Shown here one piece after another: positions 54,337 through 64,000 of a stretch of 64,000 bases of DNA. The DNA comes from Entonaema liquescens (lineage: Eukaryota > Ascomycota > Sordariomycetes > Xylariales > Xylariaceae). Each line of letters starts with the position of its first letter. Position 1 is the stretch's first letter. The translations under genes were made by a program, and so were the position numbers. The stretch lies in NCBI GenBank assembly GCA_902805475.1, contig CADCSX010000001.1, positions 868,001 through 932,000 on the forward strand. The letters are read 5' to 3'. The notes under the pieces were generated by a model. It had not been told where the DNA came from. It worked only from the letters and a program-made list of their open reading frames with translations, and made no database searches.

Positions 54337-56622
54337 TTAATAGGGCGTAGTTACGTAAAAGGGAATGAAGACCGTTGGTATGTCTTGCTGATGTGTGGTG
54401 TTCAAGTTGGAAAGACAGAAAGGAAATCTCGAGAGGGTTGAGGGACAAGTGGGCGACTTTATAGCTGCCATTAGCCGTAGTCTTCCGTGTAAATGTCTTC
54501 CAAACTGTACCCGATACTTTCCGGGGGCTCCAAGGGCTGATCGTTCCTTTACATGCTACCACACTTCACATGCATTGACTTCCTAGGAAGTTATCTCTAC
54601 TATGTACCCGATGTACCCGACACACACCCTACACATGACACATCATTGGATGGGTGGACACACCACATCGAAGGGCCTAGCGACACCACACCCTTGTCTC
54701 TGGTGGTATTCCTGACGATAGATTTCTAGGGATGCATCCGGAACGCGGTTCCAAGCACGAGCATAGCTTCTTAGGAAGTTGGCCTTGCTATCTTGTCTAT
54801 CTCTATCTGGGATTACTACCTATCGGAAGGCGGGAATGGGTTGGTTCGAGGCCGCCCAATACGACCTATTTGCATGTCACCTGGCTCTTCTCCATACCCC
54901 TGAAGCCCCTTCGCGAGGTATCCCCGCCCCTATCTATTACATTGGATAGTAGACTGTTATGAGTACGTTGGTGATCATTTACTTTGGTGCGTAAGTCTTT
55001 ATGATGCATATGTTGTTGGCTGCAACCCCTTTTTACCGGCTCCGTCCATAGGGAAAGAGGAAAATGAAATCGGTAAGTGTCGTAGTCGTTGGCTTCGCTC
55101 ATGTGCCACATATAGGAACACACCACTATCATTGGTGGCAAAATAGACTTGATATTCATCTCACACCCTCCCGGCCCTGGTATGTGCGAGAGGTGTAAGG
55201 GACTATTGGAGTTTCGAAAATACGCACTAAATCTACCTTGTAGTATTCGAACGTCACACTAGCCTTGCTGTAATTTGAGGTGAAGTAGCTAAGACAAAGT
55301 ATAACCTTTTCATGCATTGCTACGGGTTCTCATAATTGAGAGCCAATGTCTCTAGCAGAACCACGGAGTTGCTTTCATACCTCTGGGTCAATTTGACACT
55401 TGATAGGTACGGAAACTTATTTTACCTAATAGTTATCTCCCTCTTATACGTACAAGTCTCTTTGAACTGCTTCAAAAAATAGGTGATTCCGCCTTGAAAC
55501 CTGGCTCCAACAAGTTGCAACCTCAACCTAGCGTCCCAACACACAATTATGCAACTCTTAGGATGACACGGAAAACTAAGTCTTGCACATCAACCCGTGC
55601 CAGTGCGAGAGTAACGTAACAATGAGTTCCATGGTTCTAATACGCTTCTCGTCCTAGTTTCCGCTTTCTTCTAATATTATCATTGGTAGGTTAGGTATCT
55701 AGTATGTTCTGCAACTAGGTGCTACCCGGAGTCACTCGAGGCCTATCTCGTTATGATTTTTACATGGTTATTATGAAAAAGACATAACAGCAAGCTTTTA
55801 TTATTCACATATATTCTTTACATACACCTTATTCCTCATAAATGAGAAATCTTTCAAGTGATGTACTTGAGGATTAGATGGACGATCAGGTATGTCGTTA
55901 TGCGTTTAGGTATGTCACGTGTTATTTAGCTCAGGTAATAAGTCACATGAATCTCATGTGTATGTATTGACAGTTAGGCAGCCCAATGGCAGTTTAGAAA
56001 TGGTGGGTCAATTATCAATTTGATTACCGTTTAAGACGTAAAATTGTCTTGTATGCATCAAAATACAGTGTCGATTTCTAATTTTATACTGTCATCAAGG
56101 TGTACGACTCCAGTTGGGCTCAGGTTTAAAGCGGCATCGCTCAGGTACTATTTAAGAACCCGACATCAAATGTAAAACCTATTTATTTGGTTATATGATA
56201 TGTATCATTGTATAGATGAAGCACCTCAGGCACTTATTTGTACTATATGATGTTTACTAGAGCAGTTCAAATCCTTGGTTCACACCTCAATATATGTGTC
56301 AGTATAAGTGACTGAGCAAGCAATCATATTTATATTTTACAAAATGCCTTCTTCACCTATTTATAAGTCGGAAAGGGATCAATCTATACTCTCTTACATT
56401 AGCTTGAATATAGCAAAGTACCCAAGTATCTGTAAACATGTAGGCGCAAAGCTGCCCTTCCCGTCAAAGTCCAAGGCTATATAAATTACCAGCTTAGCAC
56501 GTAATTAGCAAGAAACCAAGCACTCCTAATGAGAACGGGAACGTAGTCGTGAATTCGTATTTTACAAGTATTATTTTAAACATACAGTGGAGATTTTGGC
56601 TACTCCTAGCCTCTTATCCTCA
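54337..56622. other. 2.3-kb intergenic region at the accessory/core boundary
   Basis: No convincing gene. It holds two CCTAGGAAGT/CTTAGGAAGT palindromes (~54578-54591 and ~54768-54781), a short ATGTACCCG duplication at ~54602-54620, and the second copy of the dispersed ~90-bp repeat (56105-56193). Frames at 54146-54562, 54395-54586, 54732-54962 and 54866-55159 have no motifs. Confidence 0.5.
56105..56193 (+). repeat. dispersed ~90-bp repeat, copy 2
   Basis: Similar to 31838-31933 in the same orientation (GCATCGCTCAGGTACTATTT, then ACATCAAATG and CTATTTATTTGGTTA). Unknown nature. Confidence 0.7.
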
Positions 56623-57674
56623 TCACTTGTTGTTACGATCATCGCTGAACACATTTAGTCCAAGACCTTCGGCGTCAAGTAGTAGTCTGTTCCTGCCGCC
56701 AGATTCCTGCATCTGGGCAGCAATGGCTCTCGCGTTCTCGATCTTCTTCAGCTCGACGTACGCTTTGTTCTTCTTGATCGCCTCTCCGATAAGTTCTGCT
56801 GATCGTGCCTCACCCTGAGCCTTCACCACCATGGCCTGCTTCTCCTGCCTCGCCTTGTCGACAACGAAAGCTGCCCTCTGCGCCTCCTGCTGCGCTACCT
56901 GCTTCGCTTCAACCGCGGCTGTGAACTCCGGGGAGAAAGCAAGGTGCTAAAACAAATATTAGTGAACTCGAGCTCTGCTTTCATGAGAGCGCGCTTAACA
57001 TACCGTAAGAGAAACATCGTCTAATAAGATGTTGAATCTTGCGGCTCGCCTTGACAGGTTGTCGCGAACTAGTCTAGCAACATTCTCTCGCTGCGTGATC
57101 AACTGACTAGCATTGAACTGCGCAACTACACTCTTCAGAACCTCATTTACGATGGAGGGTAGCACTCGCTCGTCGTAGTCTTGACCGAGCGTCCTGTAGA
57201 TCTGCGGGAGCGCTTCGATGTTAGGCCGGGAAAGCACACGGCAGGTAATGTTAACCATCTGTAAATCCTTGGTGCCGGTAAGAGACGAAACATTTCTGGG
57301 TTTCGCTCGCACGTCGTAAGTTATCGGAGTTTCGAACCAAGGGATCATGATATGGGTTCCTAGAGTCAGTCTTGTGAGCATGGCATTTCATAATGCGATA
57401 GAGGCTAGAGAAATTCGGAGGGGCCGGACATACCTTCGCTATAGATTTCCTTGCTGACACCACTTATTCTCCGGTATTTAATAGCTCTGTGACCACCATC
57501 GACGTTGAAAAGGGAGTTCTGTAGTAGAAGAAGTCCACCGCCCAATAAACCAATAGCACCTGCTGCCATACCTATACCTGGAGGAGGGCGACCACCACCA
57601 GGAAATCCGCCTCGGTTCTGGCGCACCATAGTTCGCATCCTCTGCACATACTCGTCCATTGGAGAGCGCGACAT
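56623..57674 (-). CDS. PHB2: prohibitin-2, three exons, 306 aa
   Basis: Prohibitin-2 forms ring complexes with prohibitin-1 in the mitochondrial inner membrane and supports protease control, cristae and respiratory complex assembly. Proposed exons 57674-57434, 57359-57004, 56946-56623, with introns of 74 and 57 nt, giving 306 aa, the usual family length. Start at MSRSPMDEYV rather than at the in-frame Met three codons upstream. N-terminal Gly/Pro-rich segment, then one membrane anchor (MAAGAIGLLGGGLLLLQNSLF, residues ~35-55), the entry to the PHB domain (VDGGHRAIKYRRISGVS), THIMIPWFETPITYDVRAKPRN, LPSIVNEVLKSVVAQFNASQLITQRENVS-type block (here ENVARLVRDNL), and the C-terminal coiled coil (VDKARQEKQAMVVKAQGEA). 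Two splice junctions fall in highly conserved blocks, which supports the model. Divergently arranged with the CSTF2 homologue. Confidence 0.95.
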
Positions 57675-58184
57675 CTTGAACAAGGTTGTGGGATGTCAAA
57701 TGGGAATTGGTGGCGGCTTCGTTGGTGATGTAGTGGCAGGTGGAGGATGGAGGATGTGGTGGTGCTTAGAACATTGAAAAAGATGGTAGCTCTTTAACTC
57801 CGACCAATAGTAATCTGACTTTTTTTCCCCTCCGAGGTGTGCAGTTTTAACCATGACCTAAGAATATAAGGCTCAATGGAGCTAAAGCGGCATGTACCTA
57901 AGTACCTAACCTAGGTAATCCATCCACACTTTTGGAAGCGGCGGCCCGTGCTTCGCGTTCTCACCAACGCGACTACCCTAGCATTAAACTTTTATCGATA
58001 ACCAAAAACGTTGATCATCAAAGCTACAACCTAGACCTTATCCATTACCATTTATCTCTTGTTCCTCGTCCAATTCACTTTCCATAACCAAATCAATTGA
58101 TCTCGCCAATAACTTCCTAAACCCCTTGATCTCGTCATATCGTCCCTTCTTTAACTCTACGTCTGTGAGTCGCTGTTGACAACA
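57675..58184. promoter_or_regulatory. bidirectional promoter region of PHB2 and RNA15/CSTF2 homologue
   Basis: 510 bp between two divergent start codons. Contains CCTAACCTAGG (~57905-57915), short CT-rich stretches before 58185, and poly-T at ~57822. No other gene fits. Promoter role inferred from position. Confidence 0.5.
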
Positions 58185-59163
58185 ATGTCGACAAAACAAC
58201 CGTCGCGTGTTGTATTCGTCGGAAATATTCCCTATGGACTATCGGAAGAGCAGATCACCGATCTTTTCGGTTCTGCTGGTAAAGTCTTGAATTTCCGTCT
58301 TGTCTACGATCGCGATACTGGTCGCCCTAAGGGCTTCGGATTTGCAGAGTATCCCGATGCAGGTAGGAACATCAACGCTCTACTACGATTATATTGAATA
58401 TCTATACTTACTGTTTCTCTTCAATTTAGACTCAGCAGCCTCAGCAGTTCGCAACCTGAACGACCACGAGATCATGGGGCGGAAGCTCCGTGTCGACTAT
58501 AGTACGGAAGGCCGGGTCGACGGCGATGATTCTAACAGCGCATCCACGACTACTGGTCAACCTGCGAATGGCGCTTCGTATATTGTTCCACAACCTGCAC
58601 CTGCGGGTTCAATACTCTCTCTACCTCCCGGAAAGGAATTGCCTGCTGGAGTGAGCGCTACCGACGCTATCTCGAGGACCCTCAACACTCTACCTCCGAG
58701 CCAGCTTCTCGACATTCTCTCCCAGATGAAGTCACTTGCGACAACAGACCCAGGTCGCGCGACAGAACTACTACAGCAAGCACCACAGCTATCTTATGCC
58801 ATCTTCCAGGCTCTCTTGTTGATGGGCCTTGTCTCTCCTGAAGCTATACATTCCGTTGTAGATTCTTCAGCTGCGCCGCCCCCAGTTCAACAACCTGCAC
58901 CCGGTTATCCTCCCGCGTACACAGGTACCACAACGGTCACACCTCCAGTCGCTGCACCATATGTGCCACCCGCTGCAGCGGCTGCTCAACCTGGCTATGC
59001 GCCTCCTGCAGCTAGCGCACCTCCCGCGGCGCCGCCGCAAGATACAGAGGCTCTGATGCAGGCAGTCATGAACCTATCACAGGAGATGATTGACCAGCTT
59101 CCCGAGGCGGAGCGTCAACAGATTTTGACCCTAAGAGCAGGCATGATGGCCCAAAGACGTTAA
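58185..59163 (+). CDS. RNA15: cleavage stimulation factor subunit 2 / Rna15 homologue, two exons, 303 aa
   Basis: This subunit binds U/GU-rich RNA downstream of poly(A) sites in the nuclear cleavage factor (CstF in animals, CF IA in yeast). Proposed exons 58185-58362 and 58430-59163 with a 67-nt intron (GTAGGA..TTTAG) inside the RRM. Residues ~8-85 are one RRM with RNP2 VVFVGNIP and RNP1 KGFGFAEY, continued across the splice by SAASAVRNLNDHEIMGRKLRVDY. Residues ~140-205 are the CSTF2 hinge (LPPSQLLDILSQMKSLATTDPGRATELLQQAPQLSYAIFQALL). A Pro/Ala-rich linker follows, and residues ~265-303 are the C-terminal three-helix domain (LMQAVMNLSQEMIDQLPEAERQQI). Length is close to yeast Rna15 (296 aa). 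Start at the ATG at 58185; upstream in-frame codons lack an ATG. Confidence 0.95.
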
Positions 59164-60260
59164 GCAGCCTTAGCAACCATGAGGTTATAGTCATTTCCTG
59201 TCGATTTTCTCATACCCCCAAGGACAATTGGAAGCTGGCGTTCAGGTTACGGTTCAGGCACAAAGGCATTCGGAACACACAAGGCATCACATCCCGTCTC
59301 GAGGGAATAGGGCTAGTACTACGTACTGTATGTAATAAAATTATTGATGTGTCATAGAAGTGTGTCATAGGAGTGTAAGATTTGGTAGTACCAGTAACGC
59401 GGTGTCTAATATTGAATCTACCATTGACGTGAATACATTGTAGTGAAGTGTCTATTCGTCTCGAGTTCTAGGCTTATACGTACCGAAGTATTCATATTAA
59501 AATGAGCGTGAAAGCTTAACGGGTATATTTCGGCGTCATATACTTTGGAATATTCTCTCGGTTCGGACCACTTGTTTCCGTATTCTACCTACCCTGGTCC
59601 ATCGTCAAACTTAAAGTTATCTATGCATATGTATATGCACGACATGAGCTCTTATTAGGTGCCTCAGGTAAGGTAACCTGTGACGATTCCGTATCCCTAT
59701 TAAGGTAGCTCATGGTATGAGGCTGAAGGTCTGCAGCCACGCAGCACCGCTGCAACAAGGGATTAATCTTGCCTTAGCGTGCTATGATGGCGCTAGATGC
59801 TACGGTAGATACAGAGGTAGGTACAGAGGTAGGTACCACAGAGGTAAGCAACCCTAGCTCGATACCTAAGCTTGGTTGGTAGGTACGAAATCGGTAAGCA
59901 ACTTTCCAAGATCCGAGCTTGCCTTACAGGGCAACCTACAGGGTAACCCCCCCAATGGGTTGGTTCCAGGCTTTTAGCCCCAATTTTAGAAAAATAAGGT
60001 CCACGTCTTCCAGATGCGCATTTGGCCAAAATGTTCGCCAGGTGCGATCTTGTTTAAATATCACTAACAGACGTCACTCTATTCAACCTTACTCATTAAT
60101 ATGCATTTCTCTACTACTTTATAATTCTACGAGTACATTTTTGCTATATTTTCAAGAAAGTCAAGATTGCTGGTGTTGTTGTTAATGTAACTACGGATTA
60201 GATCTTCCCCCCGATGTGGCACTGCGTTTCTGCGGTTCGCCAGTCTCCTTCATTCCCAAG
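59164..60260. other. intergenic, 1.1 kb
   Basis: No gene recognised. Contains the 3' UTR of the CSTF2 homologue and the promoter of PMR1. A short tandem array of AGAGGTAGGTAC-type units lies at ~59810-59845. Other GGTAGGTA palindromes flank it. Confidence 0.5.
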
Positions 60261-63200
60261 ATGCCATGGCCATGGCGCGATCGCGAGAACGACAACGCGT
60301 CCCTACTTCCTATAGCGGTACCAAACATCAACGGAATAGATCGGGATTATGATCAAGATGGAGAAGACTTTAACGAACGGTCGCGGTCGATCAGTAGAAG
60401 ATCGGGACATGTCCGTACCACATCTGCTCAATCACGGGTAGGTTTCCCTTCTCAGGGACGTCTCGAACGACGATTCAGGAGTGTCTCGTTAATGGTCTAC
60501 TAAGTTCGAATAAGCTAGCTAACATATATCCAATCATCTCATAGTCCGTAGCAGATGGGTTCTCTTTTCTAACACCTGCCGAAACAGCAGCGCGGCTTCA
60601 AACCTCCTTAACTCACGGCCTCTCTCCTACCGAGGCCCTCTCACGACTAGGAGACTTTGGTCCGAACGAGATCCCTCACGAACCTCCAGATCCGTTATGG
60701 TTCCGATTCATTATGCAATTTCGGGAACCTCTAATCATCCTACTCCTCGCCTCCGCCTTCCTCTCGATTTTCGTTGGTAATATGGATGATGCTCTCAGTA
60801 TAACCATCGCTGTAACGATCGTCGTCACCGTTGGGTTCGTGCAAGAATATCGGTCCGAAAAATCCATTGAAGCTCTTAACCATCTAGTTCCCAATCATGC
60901 TCATCTAGTTAGGGCGCAATCGGCGCGGCCTTCGCCAGGAAGTAAGAATTCAACGTGGCCGCCTGCTATAAGCGATCCCCAAGAGAAGCCTATCGGATCT
61001 GAATCAGAGACTCCGGGAGAGGAATTATTAGAAGCTACGTCGTCGAAGGTCATGGCGGCCCAGTTGGTCCCAGGGGATTTGGTATTTTTCACCACGGGCG
61101 ACCGTATCCCGGCTGACATTCGGATTACGAGAGCTGCTGATCTGACCATTGATGCATCGAACCTCACCGGAGAGAACGAGCCGCTAAGGATGACTGCTGA
61201 CGCGCGATTCCGTAGCCAGTCGCCATCCATGTTTGGCCAGGGTGCGTTGCGGCTCCCCAGTCCGTCTGCCTTATCCCCTCCTACGTATAATGGAGAAACC
61301 AAAGAAGATGCACGCAATCATGGTATCAACAATATCGCGTACATGGGTACTTTGGTCAAGTCCGGCCATGGTCAAGGTATCGTCTTTGCTACTGGCGGCA
61401 ACACCCATTTTGGGACGATCGCCACAAGCGTATCAGGCACCGAAAGCCCTCGTTCTCCCCTTCAAATAAGCATGGACGATCTAGGAAAGCAGCTCAGTCA
61501 AATATCATTTGGCATAATTGCTTTGATATCTCTGGTTGGTCTATTACAAGGCAAAAACATCCTTGAGATTTTCACTATATCCATTTCACTTGCTGTAGCC
61601 GCTATTCCTGAAGGGTTACCTATTATTGTCACAGTCACCCTGGCTCTTGGCGTCCATCGCATGGCGAGGCATAACTCTATCGTCCGAAAGATGCCGAGTG
61701 TAGAGACGCTAGGCTCCGTTAACGTTGTCTGCTCTGACAAGACAGGAACACTAACCATGAACCATATGACAACTGCGAAGATGTGGTATTATGGCGCAAG
61801 GGAGCCAATTGATGTTGATGCAGATGACGAAGCAAAAAGGACACCCAATACCGCGGTACGGGGGATCCTACGAATCGGTAATATTGCAAACAATGCGCGC
61901 CTTACCCAATCAGCTAAAACTGTATTACCGGATTCTCAGGGTAGAGAATTTGCTCCGTATACACGATGGGTTGGGCAGCCAACCGACGTTGCGATGCTCG
62001 ATTTGCTCGACCGATTCGAGGAGCATGACGTAAGGGACTCGATTGGTCCTCGAACAGCCGAAACTCCTTTCAGCTCTGAAAGGAAGTGGATGGGTGTAGT
62101 AATCGGTGCGCAACCTGGGAATAGCGACAAGGAATACGCCTACATGAAGGGCGCCATAGATAGGGTTCTCGATGCCTGCGACACGTTTCTTACTGCTGAC
62201 GGCCGCGAGGTTGTCCTAGATTCGGTCCGACGTGAAGAGGCATTACAAGCAGCCGAGAAGATGGCAGAAAGGGGACTCAGAGTCTTAGCATTTGCGAGCG
62301 GTCCAGTCACCAAATCCTCACGAAGCAAATCTGGACATAGTGCTTCTACTCGGAGTACCACGCCACTTAGCCGGGATGATAGTCAAAGCCCTAGCCTACC
62401 TTCTCACGAAGAATTGTACAGAGGGCTGACATTCGCCGGACTGGTAGGAATGAGCGATCCCCCACGGCCTGGAGTATCTCGTGCCATTCGAAAGTTGATG
62501 CGGGGAGGAGTCAAAGTCCTAATGATCACTGGCGATTCTCCAACCACGGCGCTGGCCATCGGAAAGGAACTCGGCATGCAAATCGCTACGCCTCGCGAAC
62601 ACTCATCAAACCAAGTTGTGGTGAAACCCGTACTCACGGGCGATGAGCTTGACGCAATGAGTGACGACGACCTCGCAGCCGCGATACAGAACACTACTAT
62701 ATTTGCACGTACAAATCCCGATCACAAGTTAAAAATCATTAGAGCCCTCCAATCACGCGGCGATATTGTTGCTATGACCGGAGACGGAGTCAATGATGCG
62801 CCAGCATTGAAAAAGGCCGACATTGGTATTTCTATGGGTTTGCACGGGACAGATGTGGCAAAGGAGGCATCCGACATGATTTTAACGGACGATGACTTCT
62901 CTACGATTCTTCGCGCTATTGAAGAAGGCAAGGGCATATTCAACAACATTCAGAACTTCATCACATTCCAGCTTAGTACCAGCGTGGCTAGTTTAGCTTT
63001 GGTCTTCATCTGCACCTGTTTGGGGTTCAGAACCCCGTTGAATGCCATGCAGATTCTCTGGATCAGTAAGTATTCCCTTTCTTCTGTTCTTTATGCTATG
63101 GCTAACACTGAATTTAAAGATATCATTATGGATGGCCCGCCAGCCCAATCTCTAGGTGTAGAACGAGTAGACCCCGATGTTATGTCCCGGCCACCACGAT

Positions 63201-63652
63201 CTCGAAGTGAGCCGGTACTTACGAAGGCCCTACTTCAGCGTGTTTTGACCTCAGCTGCTATCATTATGGCGGGTACTATGGTCGTATATACTCGCGAAAT
63301 GCTAGACGGTGAGGTCTCACGACGGGATACGACGATGACATTTACGTGCTTTGTGCTCTTCGATATGTTTAACGCGTTAACGTGCCGATCAGAGAGCAAA
63401 TCCGTTTTCAGGGGGGAAGTAGGATTGTTCTCCAACAAACTATTTAATTGGGCGGTATCATTGAGCATAGCCGGCCAGTTGCTTGTTATTTACTTCCCGT
63501 GGCTCCAGGAGGTGTTCCAGACGGAGGCCTTGGGGCTATTCGATCTCATCAGGTTAGTCGCGTTGGCGAGCTCGGTGTTCTGGGCGGACGAGGCTAGGAA
63601 ATGGTACAAATACGGGCGGAGACGGTTAGGCGGATACAGCCAGGCGGTTTAG
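60261..63652 (+). CDS. PMR1: PMR1-type Golgi Ca2+/Mn2+ P-type ATPase, three exons, 1076 aa
   Basis: P2A ATPase of the secretory pathway that pumps Ca2+ and Mn2+ into the Golgi. Proposed exons 60261-60437, 60545-63065 and 63120-63652, with introns of 107 and 54 nt. The second intron is a multiple of three and unspliced sequence reads through it; removing it restores the invariant QILWINIIMDGPPAQSLG block, so splicing is near certain. Visible motifs: the actuator LTGENEP (~263, with TGE), PEGLP in TM4, phosphorylation motif CSDKTGTLT (Asp ~457), MKGA nucleotide-binding, TGD (MITGDSPTTA) and the TGDGVNDAPALKKADIGI hinge. N-terminus ~70 residues is polar, with Ser/Arg. Insertions rich in Ser/Pro (around residues 285-305 and 650-675) make it longer than yeast Pmr1 (950 aa). 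Start at ATG 60261 (MPWPWRDREND), chosen as the first Met of the open exon. Confidence 0.93.
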
Positions 63653-63734
63653 TAATTCTAAGGGCAAATGTTTACATTATACGAGGACTACCACTGCTAC
63701 TACTACAATGTTGGATTACACAAAATATATAAAT

Positions 63735-64000
63735 CTATTTACGAGCGTATCTGTAGCCGTACGTAGGCGTCCTGTCGGATGCGCGTCGGCGATACTCCGC
63801 TTCGTCTTGCGGCCCTCGCATCTGTGCTAGGAGCCATCTCCGGACATCCCTTCTCCTACGGGTGTTGATCTTGGTTAGCCCGTCGTTCAGCGTGCCGTTG
63901 CACTGGATCGCGCCGTCGCATACCACTTCGTAGACCTCTTCGCCTTTTCTCCTGTCGAGGAAGGACGGCGGCTTCTCGGTATCCCCATCGGTATCGGTCA
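63735..64000 (-). CDS. 3' end of an unknown gene, cut by the window edge (88 codons seen)
   Basis: The frame is open from the right window edge down to the stop at 63735, so only the C-terminal part is present. The visible part is very charged: TEKPPSFLDRRKGEEVYEVVCDGAIQ, then a basic helix with RRRRDVRRWLLAQMR, and a Tyr/Arg-rich end (YGYRYARK). No domain can be named from this piece. It converges on PMR1, with 82 bp between the two stop codons. Confidence 0.65.
   Translation of the reverse strand, partial: TDTDGDTEKPPSFLDRRKGEEVYEVVCDGAIQCNGTLNDGLTKINTRRRRDVRRWLLAQMRGPQDEAEYRRRASDRTPTYGYRYARK

Noticed and set aside
63066..63119. Continuous reading of PMR1 through 18 extra codons
   Set aside because: The insert starts GTAAGT, ends AAAG and interrupts an invariant P-type ATPase block, so it is an intron with length divisible by three.
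1..64000. CRISPR array, operons or bacterial signals
   Set aside because: No regularly spaced repeats with unique spacers, and gene structure is clearly eukaryotic with introns.

Overview
The window looks like nuclear DNA of a filamentous ascomycete (Pezizomycotina; my inference, probably Sordariomycetes). Evidence: genes with short GT..AG introns (44-107 nt, often with CTAAC-like branch points), long AT-only tracts of the kind left by repeat-induced point mutation (RIP), a fungal rhodopsin-domain membrane protein, and orthologues of fungal PHB2, RNA15/CSTF2 and PMR1. Very many short palindromes centred on CCTAGG (TACCTAGGTA types) lie between genes. No rRNA, confident tRNA or CRISPR array was seen.

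Layout. 1-12.9 kb is an accessory region with orphan genes: a conserved fungal protein of unknown function (1875-2801), a coiled-coil protein (7973-8638), a divergent pair made of a membrane-anchored coiled-coil protein (8947-9532) and a cysteine-containing secreted protein in three exons (9724-10479), and a nuclear-looking protein (11365-12426). It is interrupted by a 4.1-kb RIP-mutated block (3.4-7.5 kb). 12,881-28,324 is one unit bounded by 54/53-bp terminal inverted repeats (TIRs). Almost all of it is AT-only sequence, with nested repeats inside: 171-bp direct repeats, a ~0.5-kb-arm inverted repeat, and a small retroposon with an (ATT)8 end and a 14-bp flanking duplication. A 695-bp relative (30,778-31,472) carries the same two ends in the opposite orientation and has an 8-bp target-site duplication. 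28.3-34.3 kb is gene-poor and holds a ferric-reductase pseudogene.

34.3-46.4 kb is the most unusual coding region. It holds four paralogues (one broken, three intact, 659-681 aa) in alternating orientation (+,-,+,-). They resemble the winged-helix plus TPR half of fungal NB-ARC/TPR (NLR-type) proteins but lack an NTPase. A six-exon rhodopsin-domain gene and small orphan genes lie among them. 46.9-54.3 kb holds a three-exon fungal orphan, a PD-(D/E)XK nuclease-like protein and a 769-aa Ulp1/C48-type cysteine protease whose catalytic Cys is only reached through a 45-nt exon.

56.6-64 kb is ordinary core genome: prohibitin-2 (mitochondrial inner membrane), the CSTF2/Rna15 mRNA 3'-end processing factor, the PMR1 Golgi Ca2+/Mn2+ ATPase, and the 3' end of another gene cut by the window edge. 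The window therefore crosses a boundary between a repeat-rich accessory compartment and conserved housekeeping sequence. All splice models were worked out by eye from GT..AG sites, reading-frame continuity and paralogue comparison; none was tested against transcripts.
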